Source: Thermincola ferriacetica
GTDB lineage: Bacteria; Bacillota; Thermincolia; Thermincolales; Thermincolaceae
Reading direction: 5' to 3'
DNA: 64,000 nucleotides
Assembly: GCF_001263415.1 (NCBI RefSeq)
Contig: NZ_LGTE01000011.1
Coordinates: forward strand, 1-64,000
Shown piece by piece: positions 1 to 9,448 of this stretch (position 1 is its first letter; each line of letters opens with the position of its first letter). Under the pieces are notes generated by a model. That model did not search any database, was not told the origin of the DNA, and saw only the letters and a program-made list of their open reading frames with translations. Position numbers and translations under genes: made by a program.

Positions 1-198
1 GAAGCCAATATGCTTTTTGGCCTGATAAACAAGCTATACCAGCAAACCTCCATCATCATTACATCCAACAAAGGCTTTGAGGAATTGGGAGAATTCCTGG
101 GAGACCCGGTCATCACATCAGCCATGCTGGACCGGTTAATGCATAAATGCGAGCTGTTTAATATGACCGGTGATAGCTACAGGTTAAAACACCGATAA
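1..198 (+). CDS. istB: IS21-family transposition helper IstB, 3' fragment
   Basis: The frame is open from base 1 and ends at a stop at 196-198, so this is the C-terminal ~65 residues of a protein that begins outside the window. The stretch LTSNK-like ([13 protein letters not shown]), then [30 protein letters not shown], is the characteristic end of IstB, the AAA+ ATPase that assists the IS21 transposase IstA. IstA and the left end of the element would lie to the left. The element's right end follows immediately and abuts a CRISPR array. Whether the element is intact cannot be judged here. Confidence 0.85.
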   Translation, partial: EANMLFGLINKLYQQTSIIITSNKGFEELGEFLGDPVITSAMLDRLMHKCELFNMTGDSYRLKHR

Positions 199-290
199 AC
201 AATACTGAACACTTAAAATAATTTCCAATTTTAAAGGTGGTCAATTGCTGTATTTTTGGTGGCCGAAAAGCTGTATATTTATTGACCGCT
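199..290 (+). mobile_element. Probable right terminus of the IS21-family element
   Basis: Non-coding stretch after istB. It contains two imperfect copies of GCTGTATTTTTGG/GCTGTATATTTATTG (from 247 and 270), each followed by GGCCG- or GACCG-like bases. Internally repeated ends are typical of IS21-family elements, and similar repeats occur at about 13.1 kb. The exact tip is not determined. The first CRISPR repeat begins about 25 bp further on. Confidence 0.45.
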
Positions 291-314
291 AACATCCCTA
301 TCCCGAAATTAGTT

Positions 315-3148
315 ATTTCAATCCCTCATAGGTAGGCTAAAAACTCTTTATGGATTTATATTATTATTTTGTCAACATGTGTTTCAATCCCTTATAGGTA
401 GGCTAAAAACTATCCATCCTCCGTGGCCAGGGCATAGAGCGCATTAAGTTTCAATCCCTTATAGGTAGGCTAAAAACTTGCCAGTCTACAAGATTGGGGG
501 AATGCTTCATGAGTTTCAATCCCTTATAGGTAGGCTAAAAACTGAAGGGAGAGGATGCTATGTGTAGACCGGTTTGCCGGGTTTCAATCCCTTATAGGTA
601 GGCTAAAAACTTTGGTTATATTATACTGTCGCGTTGTGCGACTTGTGTTTCAATCCCTTATAGGTAGGCTAAAAACAGCTATTCCAGCATACGGACCGCA
701 GCCTGGTTATCCGGTTTCAATCCCTTATAGGTAGGCTAAAAACCAGGGTTTTTTCGTGTTGTTGCGCCAGTAGCGCAAGTTTCAATCCCTTATAGGTAGG
801 CTAAAAACTGCGTTAGCAATTTGAGGGAGGAAATTTATATAAATGTTTCAATCCCTTATAGGTAGGCTAAAAACCCAGCCCCCAACCATGCCGGCAATTG
901 CAACAATATCTTGTTTCAATCCCTTATAGGTAGGCTAAAAACATGCCGTCAATAAATTCCTGTATCAAGTTTTTGCCCGTTTCAATCCCTTATAGGTAGG
1001 CTAAAAACTCATATTGCTTTGGCTGTTAGTGTCTGGTTTTTAGTGTTTCAATCCCTTATAGGTAGGCTAAAAACTTAATACTACTCCTCATTCTATCTGT
1101 TTTCAGTCTGTTTCAATCCCTTATAGGTAGGCTAAAAACGGAGGTGAAGAAGGCTGACAAGGGGGTTTTCGCCAGGATGTTTCAATCCCTTATAGGTAGG
1201 CTAAAAACGAAGGTAGACGGTCAGACTGCCCATTGAAAGGGGTTGAAGTTTCAATCCCTCATAGGTAGGCTAAAAACTGAATCCGCCTCCTGGCGGTTTT
1301 TAATCGGGTCGTCAAGTTTCAATCCCTCATAGGTAGGCTAAAAACGTAAATGCCAAGCACAATCTTTATGACGTTCAGGAAGTTTCAATCCCTCATAGGT
1401 AGGCTAAAAACTAAAGATAACAACAAAGGAATTATTAGAATTAGCTAAGTTTCAATCCCTCATAGGTAGGCTAAAAACAATATCAACCCGAATCACCTAC
1501 CTGTATCCGCTCATGTTTCAATCCCTCATAGGTAGGCTAAAAACCTGGTCAGCCCATCCAGTAGGGGCTTCCATGATTCGGTTTCAATCCCTCATAGGTA
1601 GGCTAAAAACTTTTTATTTCCTTTTTCCGCCTCAAACCCCTAGAACAAGTTTCAATCCCTCATAGGTAGGCTAAAAACGCTTGAGCAGGAAGAGCAGGTA
1701 GTGATTATCACAAACTAGTTTCAATCCCTCATAGGTAGGCTAAAAACCGCCGCCGCTTCTTCCTTGGAGAGCATGTATTTTTGTAGTTTCAATCCCTCAT
1801 AGGTAGGCTAAAAACCCGCCGAACCATGCTTCCAGGTCCTCGAGGACGTCAGGAGTTTCAATCCCTCATAGGTAGGCTAAAAACCAGTTTTGGCCTGTTG
1901 CGCCACGAAGCAGCAGTCTCTAGTTTCAATCCCTCATAGGTAGGCTAAAAACATTTTTTCATAAGGCCTCCTTTCCATCTTACCTAGTAGTTTCAATCCC
2001 TCATAGGTAGGCTAAAAACTACACTGTGACCCGGCGGATGTCCCGGACCGGTGACCAGGTTTCAATCCCTCATAGGTAGGCTAAAAACGGTGAGGTTATG
2101 AATTTTAGATCTATGGAAGCATAGTTTCAATCCCTCATAGGTAGGCTAAAAACGGTATAACTTCGGCGACGAATTCCAGTTTGACCCGATGTTTCAATCC
2201 CTCATAGGTAGGCTAAAAACTAGCGGCATTTGTTGATATTGAATTGTATGTCAAGATGTTTCAATCCCTCATAGGTAGGCTAAAAACGGCTGAGTGGAAG
2301 GATAGAGGCGGTGAAGCCAATGAAGTTTCAATCCCTCATAGGTAGGCTAAAAACTGAATTCCGAAGCTTTAAAGTGATGAAGCATCTCGGTTTCAATCCC
2401 TCATAGGTAGGCTAAAAACTATATCCAACGCCAGACGCCATTTCAGCAGGAATAGAAAGTTTCAATCCCTCATAGGTAGGCTAAAAACGTGAGGTTGGCA
2501 GGGAAATCCGCCTGATAAAACTGGTTTCAATCCCTCATAGGTAGGCTAAAAACGAATTATTTAATAATTTGAATTGTATATCATAATGTATGTTTCAATC
2601 CCTCATAGGTAGGCTAAAAACTTTATCTCCTTCTTACGACACAAACCCCTTGAACAAGTTTCAATCCCTCATAGGTAGGCTAAAAACCATAACATTGCTC
2701 ACGCAACTGTTTTACTACTCTAGGTTTCAATCCCTCATAGGTAGGCTAAAAACCCAAATACAATAAGGGCCAAAATAACGGATCTGATGGGTTTCAATCC
2801 CTCATAGGTAGGCTAAAAACCCGTTATGCGCAATGGCAATATCTGTTGCCATTGTGTTTCAATCCCTCATAGGTAGGCTAAAAACGGTCATGGCTTGGAG
2901 TTCTTGAAATTCAAGCATCTGTTTCAATCCCTCATAGGTAGGCTAAAAACGTCCTTGTGTTTCCGTCCCAATCTACATTTGCGCCGTTTCAATCCCTCAT
3001 AGGTAGGCTAAAAACTAGTGGATATGACAGATTTTACTATGATGGGAATACTGGTTTCAATCCCTCATAGGTAGGCTAAAAACTGCCGACGCCGCAGTGC
3101 GGGCACTGCAGGACACGAGTTTCAATCCCTCATAGGTAGGCTAAAAAC
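315..3148 (-). CRISPR. CRISPR array, type I-B, 43 repeats and 42 spacers
   Basis: 43 copies of a 30-bp repeat, on the plus strand GTTTCAATCCC..AGGCTAAAAAC, separated by spacers of 35-39 bp. On the minus strand the repeat reads GTTTTTAGCC...GGATTGAAAC. The 3' ATTGAAAC handle is usual for I-B crRNAs, so transcription is inferred to run right to left, from a leader between the array and cas2. The leftmost repeat (315-344) has a changed terminal base, as expected for the leader-distal end. Two repeat versions occur: repeats 2-14 (381-1208) carry CTTATAGG, while repeat 1 and repeats 15-43 (1248-3148) carry CTCATAGG. Within each block the repeats are otherwise identical. Spacers at 1613-1648 and 2622-2657 are related to each other. 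Confidence 0.98.
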
Positions 3149-3385
3149 CCGTTCGGGCGGCGCAAAAAATCAGGTACGACAAGTTTTCCCTGATTTCTGT
3201 ACCTTTCAGCATTTTACCATAAAAATGCTCTTTTTTAAAGGCCTGTTTTGCAGTATTTGCTTATTTTTCTAGGCCTGCGCCCTGTTTTGGCTTTGTCGTC
3301 GATCCCCCGGGGTTTTTGCGCTACCGGAGGTCGACGACAAATTTTGGGGTGTAACAATGAATACCCTACCAGTCAAACCGGTCCA
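3149..3385 (-). promoter_or_regulatory. Putative CRISPR leader with inverted repeats
   Basis: The 237 bp between the last repeat and the cas2 stop holds no convincing gene. Reading towards the array it contains a 13-bp inverted repeat (3292-3304 with 3329-3341, TTTGTCGTCGATC against GGTCGACGACAAA, one mismatch) around a GC-rich 24-nt loop. Two smaller inverted repeats follow: AGCATTTT/AAAATGCT (3208-3215, 3222-3229) and AAATCAGG/CCTGATTT (3167-3174, 3189-3196). The position next to cas2 and the intact repeats at this end make it the leader by inference. The promoter was not located. Confidence 0.6.
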
Positions 3386-3649
3386 CTAAATTATCACATC
3401 ATCGCCACCTTTTTTTATCCCGAGAGATTCCCGCTGCGAATATTTTGTCGTGCGGAAGGTGTAAAAAAGGCAGGAGTCCTCTTCCTCATTGATCACATTT
3501 TGCAGCTCCATCTTCAGTTTCCTGTAATTGGCCTCACTTATTTCACCTTCCAGAACCGAATTCTGTACCCAGTTCAGGTATTTCCTGGCTTTTTTGAGCA
3601 CTTTGTTGACCCTCTTGGTATTCACATCATAAACCAAAATAACGAACAT
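3386..3649 (-). CDS. cas2: CRISPR-associated endonuclease Cas2
   Basis: An 87-aa protein of usual Cas2 length. It opens with the beta-strand MFVILVYDVNTKRVNKV, whose Asp8 is the conserved metal-binding residue of the ferredoxin-like fold. Cas2 dimers bridge two Cas1 dimers in the spacer-integration complex. It is the last gene of the cas operon, 22 bp after the cas1 stop and just before the leader. The ATG at 3649 is followed directly by the conserved strand, so no other start is needed. Confidence 0.95.
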   Translation of the reverse strand: MFVILVYDVNTKRVNKVLKKARKYLNWVQNSVLEGEISEANYRKLKMELQNVINEEEDSCLFYTFRTTKYSQRESLGIKKGGDDVII

Positions 3650-3671
3650 AACTTCACCTGCCGGTTATCTC

Positions 3672-4664
3672 CTACCACCGCGCTACAAAAGGTTCATACT
3701 CCTTTTCACCCATCAGGTGCTTTTCCAGCTTGTACAACTCAAGGCGAATCAGGCGCCTGTAGGAAACTTCTCTGCCAATATCCCGGTGTTTGATTGTTGT
3801 TTTCAGCTTGTTATCCAGTTCTTCCACAAACAGTTTTTTGGCCCGGTCCTTAATCACGATTCCTTCCATCCCACTTTCAAAGTCCTGTTTGGTGACCATT
3901 TTCTTGGCCAGGAGCGAAAATATCACCCGGTCAACCAGGATGGGCTTGAATAGTTCCGCAATATCCAGATTCAGCGAAAATCTTCGGAAATTGGTGGCAT
4001 GCAGGAAACCAATCCGGGGGTCAAGATGGGTCTTGTAGATTTCACTGAGCACCAGAGTGTACATGACGGAATTCCCGAAACTGATCAGGCTGTTCAGGTG
4101 ATTTCTGGGCGGGCGGCGCGTCCTTTGTTCAAAAACAAAATCTTCATTTTCTATAATTTTATCAAAAGCCCTGTAATAACACTCTCTGGCGTTTCCTTCT
4201 ACAGCCATGAGTTCCGAAATATCGGCACAGCCATCAATCTGTTCTTCAAATTCCTTTAATTTCTGAAGACTGGCATCCAGATCTTTGCCCCTGTTGGCAT
4301 AGTATTTCAATACCTGCCTGATGTTTTTTAACGCTCCTCTGACTATTGCTCCGGCAATTCCCATTCGCCTGTCGTGTTCCAGGTAAAATTGCGCCTGTTT
4401 GAGGGTCATATACCCTGAGTTATAGTGTTCCCGGGGGTAAAAGGTACCCATATAGTAACCGTGGTAGTTGAAATAGTGCATGACAATTTCCTTTTGCGAC
4501 AGGAGTTCGAGAAGTTTTTTGTTAATGTTTACCTCTCCGAAAACAAAAATGTCGCTGATGTCTTCAACCGGCAGATACCGGTTGGTTTCTTCGCAATAAA
4601 ACTTGAGAGTATTGTCCTGCCTTTTCAGTTCGCCGTCAGAAAAAATATAGACAATCTTTTTCAT
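3672..4664 (-). CDS. cas1: CRISPR-associated integrase Cas1 (type I-B)
   Basis: A 330-aa protein, normal for I-B Cas1. The N-terminal beta domain (MKKIVYIFSDGELKRQDNTL) is followed by the alpha-helical catalytic domain. The metal ligands are visible: Glu156 in VEGNARE, His222 in FLHATNFRR, and Asp234/Glu237 in LDIAELFKP. Cas1 cuts and joins new spacers at the leader-proximal repeat. It starts 12 bp after the cas4 stop, so cas4-cas1-cas2 form an adaptation module downstream of the interference genes. Nothing suggests damage. Confidence 0.97.
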   Translation of the reverse strand: MKKIVYIFSDGELKRQDNTLKFYCEETNRYLPVEDISDIFVFGEVNINKKLLELLSQKEIVMHYFNYHGYYMGTFYPREHYNSGYMTLKQAQFYLEHDRRMGIAGAIVRGALKNIRQVLKYYANRGKDLDASLQKLKEFEEQIDGCADISELMAVEGNARECYYRAFDKIIENEDFVFEQRTRRPPRNHLNSLISFGNSVMYTLVLSEIYKTHLDPRIGFLHATNFRRFSLNLDIAELFKPILVDRVIFSLLAKKMVTKQDFESGMEGIVIKDRAKKLFVEELDNKLKTTIKHRDIGREVSYRRLIRLELYKLEKHLMGEKEYEPFVARW

Positions 4665-4676
4665 GCAGGCCCTCCG

Positions 4677-5186
4677 TTATGACCAACAGAATTCCGCATA
4701 AGCGCAGTTTTTGCACCACCTGACCCTGACAGGCGGTGGAGGCCCGTCCAGATAGACAATGCGTAAAATGTCCCGGACCGCTGCATCCAGTTTGGCCCTT
4801 AGTTCATCCGTCAATTCCACTGTTTCCCGTCTTTTCTCCTTGGGAAACCGAAGTTCCCCTTTCGCCGTAAGACCTGCTTTTTCCAGTTCTGCCAAATAAT
4901 AAGCCAATTGCATGCGCGCGCTGGCCTCGAATTTGGAGCTTTTTTTCACTTCGCCGATAACCAGCCCGTCCTTACCTTTATGTACAATATCAAGCTTGAT
5001 GTGGCCCAGGCTGATTTCTTTTTTCTCGCGGGGGTATGTCTGCTCCTGGATAAACCTGCCCAGGTCCACGTTTGGGTTGTCCTGGTCCGGCACCAAGTTA
5101 CGAGCCATGAGCCACACCTCGCGGTGGCAGATGAAGTAGTACCAGATAAGGGTGCCGGTGATGTGGAGGTCCTGTTGGTTGGTCAC
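4677..5186 (-). CDS. cas4: CRISPR-associated exonuclease Cas4
   Basis: RecB-like nuclease with an iron-sulfur cluster that trims prespacers and fixes their orientation. One Cys lies in FICHREVWLM near the N-terminus and three in CKNCAYAEFC at the C-terminus: the four cluster ligands. The core GLVIGEVKKSSK carries the EVK nuclease motif. A longer frame begins at a TTG at 5219, inside cas3. I prefer GTG at 5186 because GAAGGTG stands six bases before it and the protein then begins (M)TNQQDLHITGTLIWYYF, the usual Cas4 start. Length is 169 aa. The start choice is inference. Confidence 0.92.
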   Translation of the reverse strand: MTNQQDLHITGTLIWYYFICHREVWLMARNLVPDQDNPNVDLGRFIQEQTYPREKKEISLGHIKLDIVHKGKDGLVIGEVKKSSKFEASARMQLAYYLAELEKAGLTAKGELRFPKEKRRETVELTDELRAKLDAAVRDILRIVYLDGPPPPVRVRWCKNCAYAEFCWS

Positions 5187-5205
5187 GAGCATCACCTTCA
5201 GGAAA

Positions 5206-7740
5206 TCAAAGTATTTCAAAGGTCTCTGCCCTTAGTGAAGCACGTTTAAAACCTGTTTCAGAATCATAATAACTCTTCCAATATTCATTGGGTAAGCGAT
5301 AGAGCCGGCCATAGGCCTGTAAACCTAAAATGTTACTTTCCTGCCGGTCCCTCTCAGGAATAGAAATAATATATCTAGCTAATTTGGCTTTAATCTGCAT
5401 ATAGTTTTTTCGCCTAACTAGAGGGTCATGTTCTGACAAAACTGTTGTTTCATAATCATCCCAAACAGCCTGAGCCTCTTCATCTTGTTCTATAAATACA
5501 TCAACATAGAATGGAAGCTCTCTAATCAGACAGAATTCGCTAATATTGCCACATCCTGCACTGGGAGAACCATTAAAAGATAAGTTTTTCACTGCGTCCA
5601 GGAGATCTAAAGATTTTTTCGATGACAAACGTTTTCCCCTAACTAAATTTATGAAATAGTTGCTAACCATTTGTCCAAAATCCTTTTCATCTATACAAGG
5701 GTATTTTTTCAACAAATCCCTAGCCTCATTTATCAGAAGCGGTCCATATACCTTACTGGCATAATCTTGGCCATTGTCTGTCATTAGATTTACCACTTCT
5801 ATTGTACCTCGTGACCTCATTTTATTGCGATTACACCTGCCAGCACACTGAATAATCGAATCTATCGGAGCCAAATCCCTGAATACTTCATCTACATCGA
5901 TGTCAACTCCTGCCTCTACAACCTGAGTTGAGACAATAATTACTTTTTCACGGTTTTTCAGTTTTTCTTTTATTTGATTTAACTTTTTGTGTCTGTCTTT
6001 AGGTGTTACATTAGTTGACAGATAAAATATCGGTGCAATTCCTTCAAGATTTTGTTTAAGATTAGTAAAAAGCTCTAAAGAACTTTTGATAGTGTTCATT
6101 ACTAACAAATATGATTTGTTTGGGTCATAGCAAGACCCAAAATATCGAACAAACTCGTCTATCGTTTGATTTTCCCCATAATAACGCAATGTAACCCGGT
6201 CAAAAGCTTTAAACAACTTAGTAATTTCTTCACTGTTTCCTGCCAATTCAATTGATTCGTTATCTTCAAAAATAAGAGGTTTAGTAGCAGTCATTAAAAT
6301 AATTCTACAATCCAAATATTCGGTCATTAGCTTTAATAATTGCCTTACAGCTCCCCAATATTCCGCCGGAATACTTTGAACCTCGTCCATTAATATAATA
6401 CTTCCAGCCAAGCGGTGAAACTTTTTTAGCATTTTATTTGTATAGCCAAAAACTGTATGAAATAGCTGAACAAAAGTTGTTACTATAATTTCACTGTTCC
6501 ATGCTTCGACATTAAGGAGAGCATGATCCAACGAGATATTTTCTCCATCAATCTTGTAATTAACTTCACTTAAATGATGATGTTTCATGAGAAAAGCATC
6601 TTTATTATCTTTATATGCCGGAACATTTTGTTCCAGCATTTCTTTCAGCACATCATAGTTTTGGTCAATAATGGAAGTAAAAGGCAGAGAATAGATTATT
6701 CTACTTTCTTGGTCAGCTTTTGATAAAACTTCTGCTCCAGAAATCCCTGCCCCCCCTGATAGTTTACTTTTCGTAGATTTAATTAGTTCGCGGAGTTTTA
6801 AGGCAGCAGCAAAACCGCTAATAGTCTTGCCGCTTCCAGTAGGAGCTGTAATAGTAAATATTTTAGAATCCCTGAATCTCTGTTCCATGTTCTCCATGAC
6901 TCTTTGATATACTTCATTGCGATGAAAGTCAACCTGTTTCTTAGGGCTTGGATAAGCAACTTTACGATATTTTTCCACAATACTATAATTTAACGCAAAA
7001 CGTTTAACTTCTTCTAATCCAGCAGCATTTTTTTTATCTGCATCGATAAGAAGAGAATAAATATAGAGGAGCTGAAGATATGTTAGATACCCCACATGTC
7101 CATCGTCAACGCTATCCTCACCCATAATCAGGTCGTCATAGAGAAAAAATAATTTTCCAATAGTTTTATGCACTTTCTCGGCAAAGGCTGACACTCCCAT
7201 GTAAATACCAGGTTTAACATAGGTATCCATTAGATATTTCATTTCTTTGTCAATAACAATGGAGTTCTTTTGCAAATCATCTAATTGGCGGTTCATTATC
7301 TCCAATCTATTTCTAAGATTATCTTTACAAAGAGTTGCAACTTGTTGGAGACTCCTTTCCGAAGCTAAAAAATTCAGAGGATGAGTAAGATTCCCATGAT
7401 GATGCAGCACAGCCATGTATCCAATCAGTGGGATATACCGGTATTGATCGGAATATTGCAACTCGAGGAGATGACTCGCTGTCCACACAGCTGAAATAAA
7501 GCCATGATAACTTAAAGCCCCACAGTTTTTTCTTTTAACAAGATAATCCTGGAAAAAGGTAGTATATTTGCCAAAATCATGTCCTAAACCAATAACCGTA
7601 ACAGCCGGTTTCACTATTTCCCAGCTCAAAGCAGGTAAGTCCTGTAGGTTAGTCATCATCTGACCGGCTACCTCGGCCAAATGATCATTGAGGTACTTAT
7701 GGTAATTGGTTTCTTGGTCAAAATGAGAATAAAAATCCAA
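5206..7740 (-). CDS. cas3: CRISPR-associated helicase-nuclease Cas3 with HD domain
   Basis: An 844-aa fused HD nuclease and superfamily 2 helicase that degrades DNA bound by Cascade. The HD motif is His54-Asp55 in GLGHDFGKYT. Helicase motifs follow in order: Walker A TAPTGSGKT (298-306), DEVQ (452-455), TAT (484-486), then VEAGVDIDVD and QCAGRCNRNK (motifs V and VI). A Gly/Ser-rich stretch near residues 325-335 looks like a flexible insertion. The start is TTG, directly after the cas5 stop, with AAGGGG five bases upstream, so translation is probably coupled. It looks intact. Confidence 0.96.
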   Translation of the reverse strand: MDFYSHFDQETNYHKYLNDHLAEVAGQMMTNLQDLPALSWEIVKPAVTVIGLGHDFGKYTTFFQDYLVKRKNCGALSYHGFISAVWTASHLLELQYSDQYRYIPLIGYMAVLHHHGNLTHPLNFLASERSLQQVATLCKDNLRNRLEIMNRQLDDLQKNSIVIDKEMKYLMDTYVKPGIYMGVSAFAEKVHKTIGKLFFLYDDLIMGEDSVDDGHVGYLTYLQLLYIYSLLIDADKKNAAGLEEVKRFALNYSIVEKYRKVAYPSPKKQVDFHRNEVYQRVMENMEQRFRDSKIFTITAPTGSGKTISGFAAALKLRELIKSTKSKLSGGAGISGAEVLSKADQESRIIYSLPFTSIIDQNYDVLKEMLEQNVPAYKDNKDAFLMKHHHLSEVNYKIDGENISLDHALLNVEAWNSEIIVTTFVQLFHTVFGYTNKMLKKFHRLAGSIILMDEVQSIPAEYWGAVRQLLKLMTEYLDCRIILMTATKPLIFEDNESIELAGNSEEITKLFKAFDRVTLRYYGENQTIDEFVRYFGSCYDPNKSYLLVMNTIKSSLELFTNLKQNLEGIAPIFYLSTNVTPKDRHKKLNQIKEKLKNREKVIIVSTQVVEAGVDIDVDEVFRDLAPIDSIIQCAGRCNRNKMRSRGTIEVVNLMTDNGQDYASKVYGPLLINEARDLLKKYPCIDEKDFGQMVSNYFINLVRGKRLSSKKSLDLLDAVKNLSFNGSPSAGCGNISEFCLIRELPFYVDVFIEQDEEAQAVWDDYETTVLSEHDPLVRRKNYMQIKAKLARYIISIPERDRQESNILGLQAYGRLYRLPNEYWKSYYDSETGFKRASLRAETFEIL

Positions 7741-8484
7741 TTAAACCCCTTCTTCCATAAAAAGCAAGGTCTCGTCCAATTCATCAATGTAATAAGGAGA
7801 TGTTTTAAACCTGGCCGTGATGCCTTGGCATGACCGTTCGTAAAGCATGTTGCATATTTCAATTAATTTTCGACCCGGACCAAAGGCATAAGGCATTTGC
7901 TCCTTTAAATAGATCAGGTTCTTACCAGCATCAGGCTGAAAAACTAGGCTTTGACCTTCTATAAGACTCATGTTTACCACTGTCTGGACTTCTGCACCCT
8001 GACTCGGTTCCGCTGTAAATTCTCCAACAAGCACAGGATTGGCCAAAAACTCACTCCTACCCAAAAAAAGAGGGAATATAGGGCCATGTTCTAGCTTTTC
8101 CAACAAATTCTTTTGAATCCGTTCATCTTTATGGGAAAAGTATACCCGGTATACTAACTCTTTTCCTTCTTGCGGAACAACAATCTCTGTCGGTATCATG
8201 GTCGGGCCACCATAGCCATTAACCCAATTAAGCTGCTTAGTATTAATAAATTTTATGGTTTGCATTATTTTTCTTACTTGGCAATTAATTTTAAGCGCTA
8301 CCTGAGCTGTATCAGGGCTTAACAGTTCATAGTACGAATCACGTTCTAGGCCTAAGATGGCGCCTATCATGCCGGTGATAACAGTCCGGGGCGGAAAGGC
8401 ATAGCTTAAAGAAGATGAATTGGTAAAATACTTCCTGAAATGAGCAGCTGGTCCCCGAATATCGAATACGATGATCTTTTTCAT
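7741..8484 (-). CDS. cas5: CRISPR-associated protein Cas5 (type I-B)
   Basis: A 247-aa RAMP-fold protein. The N-terminal strand MKKIIVFDIRGPAAHFRK is followed by FPPRTVITGMIGAILGL (about residues 30-46), the hallmark of the Cas5b/Cas5h family. In I-B Cascade, Cas5 caps the 5' handle of the crRNA and contacts Cas8b. It lies 16 bp after cas7 and its stop touches the cas3 start, so these genes are one operon. There is no obvious catalytic His, as expected where Cas6 does the processing. Confidence 0.94.
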   Translation of the reverse strand: MKKIIVFDIRGPAAHFRKYFTNSSSLSYAFPPRTVITGMIGAILGLERDSYYELLSPDTAQVALKINCQVRKIMQTIKFINTKQLNWVNGYGGPTMIPTEIVVPQEGKELVYRVYFSHKDERIQKNLLEKLEHGPIFPLFLGRSEFLANPVLVGEFTAEPSQGAEVQTVVNMSLIEGQSLVFQPDAGKNLIYLKEQMPYAFGPGRKLIEICNMLYERSCQGITARFKTSPYYIDELDETLLFMEEGV

Positions 8485-8500
8485 ACCGTCTCCAACCTTT

Positions 8501-9448
8501 CTAGTCCTTTATTACAAATACCTTCTCAACTCCTATCGCATCTACCAGTGCTTTGTCAGTTTTGGTTGGTTTGCCGTTTACATGAGTATTCAATTCAGGA
8601 TTCATATACAGCTTTACTTGGTTAACTTTTTCTTTTCTGCTTTTTAGAAGACTTACAAGGCTACCTATTTCCAGTTGCAAGTCTTTTCTATCTCTTAGCC
8701 CTGTTTTAGGGTATACTTCTATATAATTTCGCAGATCTCCTAAAAAAGTTTGATTATCAATATACTCAACCCGTAGATACAGGCACGGATATTGTCCAAT
8801 TTTACTCCTGGTAGCTGCTAAGGGAATTGCCTTGACCAATGCTTCATCCAATTGCTCTAACGTCTCCGTTTCTAATTTGGTATAAGTTGCCCGACGGGCA
8901 GAAACAATGCCATGAAATGCAATTAAAGAATAATATAAACGGTAATCCCTGCCAATTGTACCCTGTTCGTTGCCCTCATTTGAACTAAACCTAGATGTAA
9001 TTGCACTCGATTCTATCAATTCAACACGATTTAAAGAATACCCCCAGTTAAACTGTACCGGCCCGGTAAATGTAATCGAACTACCACTGGAACCTCCTCC
9101 ATCATTAGCTTTAATAGTCATAGTGGCCCCAAAAAGTCGCACATCAACCAGCTTTTCTAAAATAGCCGGAATGTCATCCTTTGTTATTTCGTCTTTTTTC
9201 AATAATATCTTTAAGCGGGTAGTCGCATCAACAGTTCGGTCATCAACCTTGGTGACAAATATTTCCTTCCCTTTGTCCTGAAGGTAATCTCGTATATATC
9301 TTTTCAATCTCACGTCAGAAACCAGATTAATTTCTTTTTCATAATCCATCCGGGGCCTGTTTTCGTCATCCGGATCCCCATTTGGATTGCATAGTTTAGC
9401 ATCATAAATAAATAAAATGTCACTATTGTTTTTGATCAACTCGCTCAT
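8501..9448 (-). CDS. cas7: CRISPR-associated protein Cas7 (Csh2-type backbone)
   Basis: A 315-aa Cas7/Csh2 protein that polymerises along the crRNA spacer to form the Cascade backbone. The signature NPNGDPDDENRPR lies at residues 21-33 after the first strand (ILFIYDAKLC). The stretch GPVQFNWGYSLNRVELI and the basic C-terminal half agree with the family. The ATG at 9448 lies inside the end of cas8b (26-bp overlap), with AGGAGG upstream. It is followed closely by cas5. Confidence 0.95.
   Translation of the reverse strand: MSELIKNNSDILFIYDAKLCNPNGDPDDENRPRMDYEKEINLVSDVRLKRYIRDYLQDKGKEIFVTKVDDRTVDATTRLKILLKKDEITKDDIPAILEKLVDVRLFGATMTIKANDGGGSSGSSITFTGPVQFNWGYSLNRVELIESSAITSRFSSNEGNEQGTIGRDYRLYYSLIAFHGIVSARRATYTKLETETLEQLDEALVKAIPLAATRSKIGQYPCLYLRVEYIDNQTFLGDLRNYIEVYPKTGLRDRKDLQLEIGSLVSLLKSRKEKVNQVKLYMNPELNTHVNGKPTKTDKALVDAIGVEKVFVIKD

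Noticed and set aside
2221-2591. Spacers at 2221-2257 and 2554-2591 sharing TTGAATTGTAT
   Set aside because: The match is short, AT-rich and needs a shift elsewhere, so common origin is not supported as it is for the wobble pair.
3248-3793. 181-aa open frame across the leader, cas2 and the end of cas1 on the plus strand
   Set aside because: It is antisense to clear cas2 and cas1, has no ribosome-binding site and no recognisable domain.
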